64,000 bases of DNA, from assembly GCA_030704615.1 (NCBI GenBank), contig CM060732.1:44559053-44623052 (forward strand). The letters run 5' to 3'. This DNA comes from Takakia lepidozioides (Eukaryota; Streptophyta; Takakiopsida; Takakiales; Takakiaceae). Made by a program: the position numbers and the translations under genes. Positions 1 through 11,299 of this stretch are shown one piece after another (position 1 is the stretch's first letter; each line of letters starts with the position of its first letter). Under the pieces are notes generated by a model, which saw only the letters and a program-made list of their open reading frames with translations, was not told the DNA's origin and did no database searches.

Positions 1-1362
1 AATAGCAAAGATGGGATTGTGGCCCGTGGGAGCAATTCCAAATGAGAAAACACATTTGCACGAATGTGCATGTAATCACGATACACGGCGACGGGAGGGG
101 ATGGTGTATGATGCCATGGCATAGAGAGAGAAACCATTATAAATACACCACTACAACCACTACTACTCTATCAAGCCAAACAATGGTGACATGATTTATG
201 TTGGTAAGTGCGTATACAGCCTCATGGCCAGACCATTAATCAAGTTAACAAACTTGATCTCCTATTGCAATGGCTGACCAATATAATGCATAATTCATTT
301 TATGTATTCTGTTCAATTATCAAAATAGCTGCAAGCATTAAACGTCATGACCTTTAGCATGCATCAATAGCCTAATTAATGAAAATTTATAAGACTACCA
401 CATGAGTTTTACTTGAAATATCGATAGAAGATAATATATGGATGTTGGGTTAGCTTCTTAATCTGTAACTTCTCTTGACCCATAGTTTATTTTTGAATTT
501 GCTAGAGGCCCTTTGCTCATTTAATGGGATTTAATTTCTTCAGACAACATGTTGAGGAACGGAGGGAGGTTTAGAGTTAGACGATTGCGGCATTACAGTT
601 CAACAACAGACAATTAGTTGTCGTTGGGATCCAAGCGTGGATCAATTATTTTCAAAAGTGAAGGTTCTCAAAAAGTGTATTAAAAGATTCTACATTGTGC
701 GAACCTGAAATCATACAAATTCCTTGTAATTCGATAACCCAATTCTAAAATTTGTCAGTGACCCTGAATGAACAATAAGTCATAATTCGACGCAGCCCAA
801 TTGCCTAGTGTTGCATTTTAGATGATTGTCTCTTACAACCAATAAATAAGGGCCTCAGGTTTGTGTTAGGTGTGAAGATTAGAGGGTGGTCAAGGAATTA
901 AACGCGAGGGTTATAGTAAGCTACACCAGGAGTTGAATTAATAACTGTCGTGTAAGGGGGTAAGAAAAAAAGATAGGAAGGCGACAGATATTAAATTGGG
1001 GATGGTTCCAACGCAAAATTGGGGTAAAAAGGTGCACGTGGTGGTTTCTAAGGATGACATGTGTCCCAGGGCAGCCTTCTAGAAAGGTCCCACCGCCTTG
1101 AGAGGGTATATAAAGGAGAGCCCTTGCCTTTTACTACTTTCTTACTAATTTACTACTTACTAACATAGTAAATAGTGGGCTCTGCAGATGTAGGGCCCAA
1201 AAAAAACACAAACATAGGAATATGCGGTACACCATGCCATAATAAATTAATAGCAGCAAGGCAAATGATGAATAAGCCCCCTGGATGTGAACCATGCATG
1301 TTTGTTGTAGCTCTGCTAGATATTGAACGGCTGATTTTTGTAGTGTGTATCTCCCCCCTAAA
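1..1362. other. No recognisable gene; AT-rich flank
   Basis: I see no coding region that I can support here. The stretch is AT-rich and its reading frames are short and unlike any family I know. A plus-strand TATA-like sequence (TATATAAAG, 1107-1115) lies in a short GC-richer patch. It could belong to the promoter of an old LTR or a lost gene, but nothing recognisable follows it. Confidence 0.5.
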
Positions 1363-2289
1363 GCCTGTTGCTGTCACCCCTAAGGCTCCTGTTGGTCTCA
1401 GTCTGTGTAAAAATTAAGGATACCTCACAGATCCCGTAAAAGCGTCTAAGTCCCAAGCAGCCCTCTAACATTTACCCCTCCTCCTCTCAAAAAGCCGTGT
1501 CCTCACGGTTTACTGTTTGGGATTAGCAAACCTTTATGAGCGAGCACCCTTGTGATGTTGAGAGTCTCGTGAAGGACTCCGTGTGAGCCTGTGTCCTGTC
1601 ACTGGTTGAGGGAGATGATTGAGCACTACCTGGAAATGTCAGTCCTTCCTTTGGCTGATATCGAGGTAATCTTTCAGGAATAGGAGACCCCCGTCGCTTC
1701 TTCTCTGCCATCTGAATTGCATAGTCCTCTGCCATGTCAAAAGAGTCCGCTGAAGAACCAGTAGTATCAGAATCGTCTTCCCCCCTGAAGTGTTTTAACG
1801 GTCGAACTCTAACTGGAATCCTCTAGGGCATACAATGTGGTCCCACCATGTCTGGAAGTTTAATCTGTAAAACTTGTTGTAAGCGCTGAATTGCAAAATT
1901 GGTGAAGACCCTGAACTCCTTGTCTGTCCAGGTGAGTGGTGTACCAATGACTTGTGAATTGTGCAAGTTTTTCCATGTCTCATGGCCCTTAAAGAAAATA
2001 TCGTCAGGCCCGAATTTCTGTGTTGACCAATTGTTCCAGGCCGCATGAAACCATGAACGAATTTGAGAATCCTTTTGCATCATAACTTTTGCCTCATATA
2101 GGTACATATGAGGTGGCACTGCAGGTAAGATCCAATGATCCCCACTGGAATAACTCAGAAAGCGCGATTGCATCTTCTGCTGTTCAATGTGATAACGTGC
2201 CAGAAAACAAGCAGCGTAGTATAGCCCGCAGCCCATGACAATACTTGCTACCTCCTTGGTCTTGGTATAAATGAATCCATGTACAACTT
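1363..2289 (-). mobile_element. Inverted fragment of element A (A')
   Basis: On the minus strand this matches the 3' part of element A (about 25430-26350 on the plus strand): the end of the extra ORF, the purine-rich tract and the first about 108 bases of the LTR, which starts TGTTAGAGGG at 1470 reading leftward. After the run of G at about 1363 the match to the LTR stops, so the LTR is truncated or replaced there. On the other side the match ends at 2289, where a copy of repeat a begins. The fragment lies head-to-head with element A's own 5' LTR. Confidence 0.8.
1523..2289 (-). pseudogene. C-terminal part of element A extra ORF (copy in A')
   Basis: This frame aligns along its length with the C-terminal half of the extra ORF at 24921-26174. 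Shared runs include GYIYTKTKEV/GFIYTKTKEV, VMGCGLYYAACFLARYHIEQ and KFGPDDIFFKGHE. A break in frame near 1830 separates the main part from the Ser/Pro/Arg-rich tail (SPIPERLPRYQPK). The N-terminus is cut off at 2289. I recognise no domain. Conservation of protein-level features between two diverged copies argues the ORF was once under selection. Function unknown. Confidence 0.65.
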
Positions 2290-2385
2290 TGTCGTGCGCA
2301 TACGTATCACTACACAACTACATCGCTGTACAAAACCACACAACACATGTGCACGCCACACACTAGTATATCACTAGTCCACCAC
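2290..2385 (+). repeat. Repeat a, diverged copy 3
   Basis: Begins TGTCGTGCGCATACGTATCA and matches the start of the 85 bp repeats at 5977-6061 and 6409-6493. The second half is diverged. It forms the exact junction between the inverted A' fragment and the truncated 5' LTR of element A. Confidence 0.7.
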
Positions 2386-3106
2386 TAATTTTTGTGCAGA
2401 CTGAGACCAACAGGAGCCTTAGGGGTGGCAGCAACAGGCTTTAGGGGGGTTACACAGCCCGACACAGCCTTACACAGCCAGTCACAGCTCGGCACAGCTT
2501 GACACAGCCTGTCACAGTACATGGGGAACAGTTATCATTGACAGGGAACGACTGTGAGGGAAGGACATCTGCAGAAGGAACGTGTTAATGACGGTTAATT
2601 AGTTAGGTGGTTAGAACAGCTTGCGGGCAGATAAGGAGGGGGGCAACGGGCAGATTATGGGTCATGCATGAGAGGAGATCAGGCGGGGAGCAAGAAGGAG
2701 GAAAGATGAACAGTAGATGTTTATTTACCTGCAGAGCTGTAGTGATACGGTAGGGCAGATTAGAGTCACCATGGCATTGGCCTGATACCTGATAAATCAT
2801 AATCTGATACTTATTCGATACAAACACACTGTGTAGAGAGACATGAGTGAAGTTGTGGAATGAATGCATGATTAACTGGAACTTAATAGATATTGAAGCA
2901 ATCTGATGCTTCAGTATACACGGTAAGGTAAATTGATAACATGAAGGCAAGAAGGAATACAAATAGGAAGCACAACCATGATTCACTAGCTGCAGGTCAT
3001 AACTGATTGTTCTGAGCGGGCTGAGTGCTTAGAGATATCCAACTCTTCTATCTTGGAGTTTCCACCTCGGATAGCGAAGGGATGGGTGAGTAAAAGCCGC
3101 TCGACA
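2386..3106 (+). repeat. 5' LTR of element A (start truncated)
   Basis: Matches the 3' LTR at 26303-27234 almost base for base, with its end at ...CTCGACA. It lacks the first about 60 bases (TGTTAGAGGG...) and the about 107 bp insert present in the 3' LTR. It carries CACAGCC-type short repeats near 2450-2515. Confidence 0.85.
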
Positions 3107-3126
3107 TTTGGCGACCATACTGGGGA
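3107..3126 (+). promoter_or_regulatory. Primer-binding site of element A (candidate)
   Basis: TTTGGCGACCATACTGGGGA lies directly after the 5' LTR, where reverse transcription is primed. It resembles the TGGCGCC...GGGGA type of site seen in plant gypsy elements. The priming tRNA is not assigned. Confidence 0.55.
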
Positions 3127-5972
3127 ACTGGGTCATGAACAGCCAAATGTGACAGGCATCTGGTGGGATCATGGTGGTTGGAGAATTAAAGAATTTGATG
3201 TGAATCAAATTCCCTGTGAAACTGAGAAGGAAAGATTGTCCAAACAATTCTTTCAGAGGTTCTTGGAATTGCTAGATGGTTGTAAAGAAAACATTCTTAA
3301 GAGAATGCATGATGCTGACCCTGAGTGGGGTCTGGAGAAATGGGTGATAAAGATTTATCAGGTGGCCTGTAGAGGAAGAGCACGTTGGTTACCAACACTG
3401 GTTTATGTGATAACATTGCTATCCATTAAGCGAGTAGACTTTGAAGGCTGGGAGGAAATGAAGGTGAATGTTTATACTCATATGCATGAAGAGCTTGTAC
3501 AGGTAAAGAATTGGATTCCAAAGGATATTCTATGGATCAAACTCACACCAAAAACAGCTTTCCAGACTTGTTTGCCATATGGTTATATGGTAATGGAGAC
3601 TTCTAGTATAGCCAAGGGTGCATTGAAGCTTGAAAGAAACCCAGGCATATACGAGAGATACTACAAAAGAGAGTTTTGGTTATTGCCACATTAAAGAAAT
3701 GAAAGACATGGGACATGAGTGATGAAAGAGAAGCTAGACTCCAGAGATATTCAGCAAAAAGATAAAGTTATCTGAAAGCTAATTATCCATATCTTTGGGA
3801 GAGAGGAATAGACATAGGGGAATCATCTGGACCTCTCACACCATTAAGATCAGAGAGTACATCACCCATACCGGAAGAACTAGAGTTGGATGTCACTCCT
3901 TGTTTTTCTTTGCAAGAAAGATTAAGGGAATTGGTACGGGAAGAAGATCAACCACGAGGTGAAAGATCTGAGGTATATCCCTGGATAAAAGATTTGACAG
4001 AAATCTTTGATAAGAGTTGGCATGGAACACCAAAAGCAGGAACTCCAGTTTATGAGACGGAAGATGAAGAAGGAGGAGAGGATGTGGCAGAGCCAACGGA
4101 GAGTTCAGACTCTCCAACACCATTGCAGTTGAGTTACATGAATGAAGAAGAAACCCAAGGGCAGAACTTGGAGGATGAAAACAGAGAGAAGAAATTGGAA
4201 GAGGAAGAGTATGAATAAGTAGACCCAACAGCTGAGGTTAAGACTACAACCAAGACATCCCAACCCGTTGGACCTGGATCAAGTGGAGCACTTGGATCAC
4301 AGGCCAACGAAGGTGTCGGCTCAGGGGGATCAGGCGGGCTGTTTGGATCTGGCTCTGGGGGGACAGGGAGTGTGGGAAGTAGTGCAACTGGAGCTGGGAA
4401 TACTGTGAATATCGTGGGGCCAGTAGCAGGGAGTGCTCAGGGGCCACCACTTGGTGGAAGATCCACCACAACTACAACAGGTCCTCAAGGACCAGCACCA
4501 GCAAGGGGGCCAGCATCTGTCAGTGGGCAGAAGGTAGGGCCATAAATGGCGTTACAACCAACACGGGCAAAACCACCTTTTCCAATATATTCAGGAAAAG
4601 GGGATCCTGATGTACACATTAGCCAGTTTGAGCACATGTGTATTGTGAACAATGAGAATGGCGATGATGCCAAGATGAGATTGTTTCCTTGTTCACTTAT
4701 CAAGAAAGCAAGTGAATGGTATGCAAGATTCCCTGATAATCATTTCCTAACCTGGAATGGCTTGAATACAGCATTCCGAAATAGGTTCAGAACAAGTAAA
4801 ACTGAGGATGAAGTGTATGGAAGTTTACAACAGTTAAAGCAAAAGAAGCATGAAACAGTTGAGGAGTATATGGAAAAAATGGAATTGATGATGATAAAGC
4901 TGGCTGCTGTACCAGCACCAGGTTTACAGAAGACTTGGTTTGTGAGTAGACTAAGACCAGAGTTGTAAAAGAAAGTGGATATGTTACCCCATAATACAGT
5001 GGAGGAGGCATTTGAAACAGCGAACAAAACTCAGGAGGGAGAAAAGGGATGATGAGGACTCTGAGGATGAGTCAGATGAGGAAGAAGAGCAAGAGCTGAA
5101 AATGAAGAATAAGAGAAAGGAGAAGTTGAGGAGGGATAACTATGAGAAAAGATTAGAAGAAATCTTGAAGAAGTATGCCACAGAGGCTGCAACACATTGG
5201 AGGAAGGGTGTTTGGTGTGCAAAGTGCCAGAATAAAGGCCATACCACCACTGAATGCCACATGAAGGAGAAACACTGTACTATCTGTAAAATGGATAACC
5301 ATTCTACTGAGAATTGTTACTACAACAGAAGGACAGCAGCTAGAGAACCTAGGCAAGTAAGGGTGCATCAAGTGCAGCCCCAGCCAAGAAGAAACAGTGA
5401 TCAGGACCACTATGGTAGGCCTGGTGGTTATAACAATGGCATGGAAGGAAGAGGTAATCCAAGAGGGAATTACCAAGGAAATTCCAGAGGCAACTATCAG
5501 GGTAATCCAAGGGGGAATTACCAGCCATGGAGTCAAGATTACATAAACAATTCCAGAACAGACCAAGGGCGAGGACCTAATGGGGAAGAACTGTGTTACT
5601 ATTGTAATCAGGCAGGCCATCGCAAGGCAGCCTGTCCATTCTAGATCAGACACCAGAATGAGATGAGAGCTCCTGTGAATGAGGGGCCAGTGGTGGCAGC
5701 TCACATGGTTAGGCCATGTGTTGTACCAGAAGTAAGTACAATGATAGTAACGAGAAGCAAAGCCAAACTAATACCTCCAGTAAATGAGGAAGATGATGAT
5801 AATGAAGATGGCAGTGATGTGCCTGAAGATGATGAGGCTTGGAGAGATGAGAAGGAACTGCACAAGGAAGTGGCAGATACCATAAGGGAAATGCAGAAGA
5901 GTACTGATATTCCTATGGCTGATTCCTCTGATTCTGAAAGAGAAGAGGAAGTGAGTGAGGATGAAGGGAAGA
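3127..5972 (+). pseudogene. Element A gag (broken), up to the insertion of B
   Basis: The parts in order are: an N-terminal segment to 3694 (stop), rich in Trp and charged residues; an acidic segment 3886-4215; a Gly/Ser-rich linker 4219-4542; a retrotransposon gag domain 4546-4965 (FPIYSGKGDPDVHISQFEHM, then SEWYARF and VEEYMEKMELM); a Lys/Glu-rich stretch; and a nucleocapsid part at about 5200-5640 with CCHC knuckles (the last is CYYCNQAGHRKAAC). An acidic linker follows to 5972. In-frame TAA stops lie at 4216 and 4543, another stop at 4966, and the frame shifts near 5000. The reading frame resumes past element B at 18076. Gag packages the element RNA in a cytoplasmic particle. Confidence 0.8.
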
Positions 5973-5976
5973 AAGA

Positions 5977-6061
5977 TGTCGTGCGCATACATATCGCTAC
6001 ACAACTACATCGCTGTCCAAACCACGCCACTTATATATGCACAATAAAGTAGTCTGCCACA
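5977..6061 (-). repeat. Repeat a, copy 1 (outer end of element B)
   Basis: An 85 bp unit starting TGTCGTGCGC and ending GTCTGCCACA on the plus strand. It contains a TATATA stretch and AATAAA, as an LTR might. It directly abuts the AAGA target duplication. A near-identical copy lies at 6409-6493. Confidence 0.8.
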
Positions 6062-6062
6062 A

Positions 6063-6406
6063 TGATAGAACAAGCTAAGAGACACACTGTTCACACCAGA
6101 AACAACATGAAATCCATCGCTATCACTCGTTAAAACAGAAGTCGAGCCAGGGGCACCCCAAGCTGTGGGGACTCCACCCCACAACAACCTACACTCCCAT
6201 CATAAGCACACTCAAATCTAAACGCATGAAGGAGTTCGGTCGCGCAGGCTCAACTCGAGAGAGATGAGCTACGCGACTGCCGCTCTCGTGAAGATAAGGC
6301 CGTTCAGGTGTCAAACTAAACTTGACACCTGATTTAACACTTGACCTAAATCCAAGTAACTAGCTTTATTCTAGTTCTTTTCACACTGTGCTTATTTAAC
6401 TTGACA
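6063..6406 (-). repeat. 3' LTR core of element B (segment b, left)
   Basis: About 344 bp nearly identical to 17719-18075. On the minus strand it reads TGTCAAGTTAAATAAGC... to ...GTTCTATCA. It is sandwiched between two copies of repeat a, giving the order a-b-a at this end of B. The other end of B has b alone. Confidence 0.8.
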
Positions 6407-6408
6407 GC

Positions 6409-6493
6409 TGTCGTGCGCATACATATCGCTACACAACTACATCGCTGTCCAAACCACGCCACATATATATGCACAATAAAGTAGTCTGCCACA
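6409..6493 (-). repeat. Repeat a, copy 2
   Basis: Same 85 bp unit as 5977-6061 with only a few changes. It lies between the polypurine tract of B and segment b. Confidence 0.8.
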
Positions 6494-6508
6494 ATCGCCC
6501 CCCTAGCT
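6494..6508 (-). promoter_or_regulatory. Polypurine tract of element B (candidate)
   Basis: On the minus strand AGCTAGGGGGGCGA directly precedes repeat a and the LTR core. This is the expected place and composition for the plus-strand primer of an LTR retrotransposon. The about 245 bases between here and the integrase stop at 6754 look like 3' untranslated sequence. Confidence 0.55.
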
Positions 6509-6753
6509 GGTGGGTAGGTCCCTCTACCTCCAGATAGCTACAAGATGTAATAGCCACAGCCGTACTAAGTCCTCTATCACTGCCCCTATTGCACTCAAAC
6601 TCTATAGACCAAGAGGCCGGGTACAAGAGTAGCCCCATCGTTAGTCGCCGTCTTGCAATCTGTGAACTTGAGCCAGGACCTCGTGTGTTCAAGGTCTCCT
6701 AGTAGCTTGGCCTTGCATTTCTTGTTAGCCTTCCATGGTTGTATCCACTCCCA

Positions 6754-7440
6754 CTATCCAATGCAATGTGGACATAACCAATCCCCATCCGGAACCATCT
6801 CAAGAGGTGGAGTCAAGCATCCCATATGCCAACCTCTAGAGCATCGATCACACACCAGCATGGTGGCTGCCCCTTTAGCAGACCCACACAACATGCACCT
6901 CAAACCTGCAGATACCACTGCCAGGTTTGGGTCAATCTTGCCATCGACATTCGGAAGGTGACATGGCGCACAATTACGCACATGGTCCTTCCAAGTTATG
7001 CCATCCCGACCCTCCAAGACCAAGACGCCTGAGGGCAAGACCTCTCGAACCCTCAAAATAACACGTCCTGCAGTCACATCCAGGGTCGTAGGAGCAGTCT
7101 GCTGCAGATAGACATAGTCACCAGGGTTGAATCTCCGAACCCCAGGACGATAGCCCCCACCACGTATGGTAGCATACCTCAACGTATCACGGTGTTGTGC
7201 AATGGCAAGGTTCTCGAAAGCCATGGGCATGACTCTCTTGAACAACTCTGCACGCTGCTCACATGCACGTGCCCACACGTCCGGATCGTCAAGGTTAAGA
7301 ACTGTAGCAGCTTCTCTGCGAATGGATGTAGGCAAATCCGGCTCTCGGCCAAAGAGAAGAAAGTATGGTGAGAAGGAGGCAAGTGATGCTTGCTTGCTGA
7401 ACCTGTAGCCCATGGCTAACCAGGTAACTGAAGGTCCCAA
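6754..7440 (-). CDS. Element B integrase C-terminus with PHD finger
   Basis: The last part of the polyprotein. It begins in the integrase region after the DDE core (PYFLLFGREPDLP, typical of gypsy integrases), then a basic segment and an integrase C-terminal fold around FNPGDYVYLQQ and LPSGVLVLEGRDG. It ends in a PHD zinc finger at about residues 180-227. The metal ligands are all present in C4HC3 order: CMLC, CDRC, His four residues on, Cys two residues further (HMGC), and CPHC, with the conserved Trp two before the last Cys pair (DWLC). PHD fingers usually bind histone H3 tails, so here it may steer integration toward marked chromatin, as chromodomains do in chromoviruses. The stop is at 6754. 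The frame is open across the whole piece. Elements C and D cannot be checked for this domain in the window. Confidence 0.85.
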   Translation of the reverse strand: MGPSVTWLAMGYRFSKQASLASFSPYFLLFGREPDLPTSIRREAATVLNLDDPDVWARACEQRAELFKRVMPMAFENLAIAQHRDTLRYATIRGGGYRPGVRRFNPGDYVYLQQTAPTTLDVTAGRVILRVREVLPSGVLVLEGRDGITWKDHVRNCAPCHLPNVDGKIDPNLAVVSAGLRCMLCGSAKGAATMLVCDRCSRGWHMGCLTPPLEMVPDGDWLCPHCIG

Positions 7441-8217
7441 TCTCCTAGGTGTCCCTTCTGCAAGCCATACTTGCGCAAACCCCTCTTTACTGTCTGAACA
7501 ACTCTCTCTGCCAAGCCATCGGCCTCAGGATGATCCCGAGAAGTGGTGCGGTGGTCTATCAAGGCCTTGTCACACAAGCCTGAAACTCCCCCAAGAACTC
7601 TCTCCCTTGGTCCGTGAGTACCTCAGCTGGAGCACCGAATCGGCTAAGCACACAATCCAAGAATGCATACGCAGCTCCCTCACTAGCCTTATCAGGCAAT
7701 GGAACCAATTCAATCCACTTGGAGAAGTGCTCCACCATCACCAACACGTACTTGTTGTGGCGCATGGTCAGTGGCAACGGCCCTGCGAAGTCAAGACTCC
7801 ACCTGTAGCCCAATCCCATGATCGAAAGAGGGTGCAATTGTGGAGTAGGGGCGTTGAATGAAGCACGCACCCTGTCACACACCATGCACCTAGCCACAAA
7901 TTGTTGCACCTCTGTGTGCATACCACGCCACCAATACTGCCCTGCAGTAGACTATGAGTGCGTCGCACCCCAAAATGCCCCAAACTCCTCATGGGCATGG
8001 CCGCACTAACCGTGCCCGCTGTGTTGGGTGAGGCACAATCCTCACTCGACCATCCTCCCACACTCGGAGCAGGTGTGTCCCCTCCCACTTGAACCTCTTG
8101 GCTCGTTGTAGGATCCGATCCCTCTCCTTGGCAGTCACAGTGGCTGTCGTGTCTCAGTGCGGAGGTAGTCCAACACAACTGAATCCTCATGTATATCTTT
8201 GGCGCCACCTTGCTCAT
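7441..8217 (-). pseudogene. Element B integrase zinc-binding and DDE core (frameshifted)
   Basis: The zinc-binding region (RCMVCDRVRASF) and the catalytic core are readable on the minus strand in several frames. DFAGP carries the first Asp and LTDQGREF the second. The segment with the catalytic Glu (in D it reads ADGLAERVVQ) falls after a frameshift near 7565. Integrase inserts the cDNA into the nucleus genome. Frame breaks near 7565 and 7920 disable this copy. Element D gives the best guide to the intact order. Confidence 0.75.
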
Positions 8218-8253
8218 TGCTGGCCTCAGGGTCCTCAGACACTTGATCTACAG

Positions 8254-8960
8254 TCATCCCTGTTGCAGGTCCAACCTGGCCTTCCGCTGCCAAGATACAC
8301 AGAAATGCAGATGCATGCCATCGGGCACCATCTCCTCGTCCGTCTCACCATGCCACCGAGCTCCAGTGTCATCCTGTTGGCTCGTGCATGGATTGCGACT
8401 CAACCCATCTGCATTGCGATTGACCAAACCCGGTCGATGCACCACCTGAAAGTCATACTCTTGAAGGATGAGTGCCCACCGTGCAAGCTTCCCCGTAAGC
8501 TTGTCTGACTCCATCAACCACTTGAGTGGTTGGTGATCCGTGACAAGGGTGAAGAGATTGCCGTATAGATAGCACCTGAAGTGTGCCACGGCCCACACTG
8601 CAGCTAAGCATTCTCCCTCATATGAGCTATACTTAGACTCTGCAGCATTGTTCGAGCGGCTAGCATAAGCCACTACGAACTCTCTTCCCTCATCATCCAC
8701 CTGTGTGAGCACCGCTCCAAGCCCCAGCATGCTCCAATCTGTATGCAGCTGAAAAGACGCCCCCTGATAGGTCGTCTCAAGATGGGCGCCGAGGTCAACC
8801 TCGCCTTGAGCTCTTGAAAAGCTTGTTCTTGCTCATCTTCCCACTGCCACTCCTGGTCCACCTTGGTCAGCTTGGTTAGAGCCTTTGCAATGGCACTAAA
8901 TCCCTTAACAAACCGTCTGTAATAGTTTGCTAACCCCATGAAAGCTCGAACTCGGCTCAC
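8254..8960 (-). pseudogene. Element B RNase H
   Basis: Two overlapping frames cover the RT connection and RNase H. The connection reads SRVRAFMGLANYYRRFVKGF, typical of gypsy RT-RNase H. RNase H residues visible are YEGECLAAVW (Glu) and VTDHQPLKWL (Asp), with a final Asp in RNADGLSR. A frameshift near 8730 lies close to the first catalytic Asp. The enzyme removes RNA from the RNA-DNA hybrid during reverse transcription. Confidence 0.75.
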
Positions 8961-10048
8961 ATCCGTGGGGCGTGAACCTGTGCAATGGACTCTACCTTAG
9001 TCTGCTGTACCCCCAATCCTCCAGGATATATCATGTGACCCAGATACTCAATCTGGTGTGGAAAAACTTGCACTTGCCCGGATGTAACTTCAATCCGTGC
9101 GTCCTCAAGCGCTCAAATACCCCCTGAAGGTGTCTCTCATGCTCCTCCACCGTAGCACTAAAGATGATGATGTCATCTATGTAGCACCGAGCAAACTCCA
9201 CCCCTGCTAGAATCCTGTCCATGACTCTTTGAAACTCAGCGGGAGCGTTTTTAAGCCCAAATGGTAAGAACCGCCACTGGTATAGGCAATCCTTCCCGTG
9301 CTCATTGATCCCCCAGAATGCCGTCTTTTGCTTATCCGCCTCCTTGATCGGCAACTGGTGATATCCGGATCGTAAATCCAACGTGCTAAAGACCTTGGAA
9401 TGCCCAATGGCATCAAAGATCTCCTCTGGTGTCGGCATGGCATACCTATCGGACTTGGTCTGACGATTTACAGGCCGGTAATCACCGCACATACGTCTCT
9501 CCGTCCAATTGCCATAGACATCCTTCTTAGCTGGCATCACTGTGGCTGAAGCATACTCTCCACCAGAGAGCTCCACCAAACCTGCCTCCCCAGAGATCTT
9601 GAGTCCTCATCTGAATCAAAGACCTCCCATGTCACTGTATCTATAGGGTCTCCGAAAGATTGGCGTGTCAGTGGCCAACTCAATACGGATCTCTTGACCC
9701 TTCAGTGCTCCCAAGTCCTTCAAACTGAAGGCAAAGCAATTCCTGTAAGCCCTCAGGAACCGCCGTATAGTCTCTCTCCTCCGGTGACAATGGGTCCAAT
9801 GTCAGGCTCCCAATTGTCCTCCGTAACTGCAACCTTAAGTCCAGTGGGCTTAGAGGTAGAGGACGCGTCCCGTGGTTGCTATGCTGCAACCTCTTGAGCA
9901 GTACTCCTTCCTGCTCAGTCAATGACAAGGCCTCATCCTGCCCCATCATCTCATCATTGAGAACCTCCTCAATCCGAGAAGAATCCCCAACCTCATCCAT
10001 CACAGCTGCCTTGGCTGCCAACTCCCCTGAACCTCGAGCACCTCCCAC
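8961..10048 (-). pseudogene. Element B reverse transcriptase
   Basis: The RT core at 9031-9579 is open. It has MPAKKD and CGDYRPVNRQTKSD, then STLDLRSGYHQLPIKEADKQ, LPFGLKNAPAEFQRVMDRIL and the catalytic box YIDDIIIFS. The upstream linker between methyltransferase and RT (9680-10048) is acidic and ends in a segment equivalent to D's FAFSLKD. Frame breaks lie at about 9600-9680 and near 9050. RT copies the element RNA into DNA inside the particle. Confidence 0.85.
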
Positions 10049-11232
10049 GTGCCATGGATGTCTACACCCGTGGTCCTCACCGGCTCGCCCCCACTCGCTG
10101 CCTGTACCGTCTCGGTAGGCAGAGAGACCGTCAAGGGAAGTGCACTCCGCACTCTACGTTGCTCAGCCATAGCCAAGCTGATAATCCAGGTCAAGCAATT
10201 GAGATCCATTGCTTGCCCCAACACCTGACGACGTGATGCCTCAGAAAGAGAAGGCACCGCCGTGGTCCCAGTGGAAAACCCCATAGCCCGCTCTCGCTCG
10301 TCGGCATTAGGCTCCACTAACTGTTGCAACTGAGCATCCCACAGGAGGCCAGGTCCACCATCCCGAAAAGCATGGGATCCTGGGAAGCTGAGCAGTGTAG
10401 GTAATGCTGCTCGTGGTTGACCCACCCTGTTGACCACTGCCAAAGGCGAACGGTCATCGTGTCTCACACGTTGAGACTGCCTCCCTGTGTCCAAAATGTG
10501 TCCACTGAGGTGTGCTGGCCGCTGCACCCCATCAAATGCACGCTTGAGCAGTGCGGGTGGCATCAAGTTAGTCCACCATAGCCGTGGACGATGAGCCGTG
10601 ATCCCACTGCAGCTGCATCCAGCAGCACTGCTGACCCAAGCCACGACCGGACTTGATGCACACTGGCCATCACCCTGGCCCGAGAATCGCCCATCAGTGG
10701 CACATTCTCCAAGATGTATGCTGGCGATGCAGCTTGAAGTGGCGCAAAATCCGCACCATCTCCCAAAACAGACCCGTCCTCGAGTCTCGCAATCCATTGC
10801 CATGCCCGGCTGATGAATGCCCTTGGCAGGGCCAACCTGCCACTACCAGATCAATGGAGCCAACCTGCTCCAAATCCGGCGCCCCCAGCAACGAAATGTC
10901 TGCTGGCAAGGCTGTTGGTATCCACGAACTGCAGACACTGGCAACAAAGCAGGGTACTGCTGTACCAACTGAGCAACATGGCGCAGTGAGACGCGTCGTG
11001 CAGTCTCATCCCTCTCCACATACAGGTAACGCCTTACCCGCACACCTGCCTGTAGCACAGCAGCCAATCCGGTGCTGATCCCGCCAAACAAGTCCAGAAG
11101 GCAAATGCCTTCATCCGGATACTGCCACACAATAGGTGTGGTATCCAATGGTGACAACTGAGGTGGTCCTGGTGCAATACCGCACTCTCCTCCTCTCCTG
11201 ACGGTACAAAACTCTACCCAGGCTTGTTGCAC
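10049..11232 (-). pseudogene. Element B C5 cytosine methyltransferase (DNMT3/DRM-like), frameshifted
   Basis: Conserved motifs occur in the classical order. Motif I is LLDLFGGISTG (about 11075-11110). YLYVERDETARR follows as the motif II region. Motif IV, GWPCQGHS, carries the catalytic Cys (about 10822-10848). Motif VI is ILENVPLMG (10690-10724). Motif VIII is HRPRLWWTNL (10564-10596). Motif X is RRQVLGQAMDL (10180-10240). The LLDLFGG, LEN and RPRLWW forms resemble DNMT3/DRM-type enzymes rather than DNMT1 or CMT; I see no BAH or chromodomain. Frameshifts near 10910, 10750 and 10600 break the gene. The domain sits between protease and RT, so it would be released from the polyprotein. Likely role: methylate DNA, either of the element or of the host. 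Confidence 0.85.
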
Positions 11233-11299
11233 CCGTCGATCAAACCTGCTGCAAATCCTTGCTCGTACCCCACAAATGGAGTGTGAGCAACCATGGCAG

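Noticed and set aside
1107-1115. Promoter of a host gene (TATATAAAG)
   Set aside because: No plausible coding sequence follows; the downstream frames are short and overlap an inverted retroelement fragment.
10049-11232. A host DRM/DNMT3 gene
   Set aside because: It is flanked in frame order by retroviral-type protease and RT and repeated in two other elements, so it belongs to the retrotransposon.
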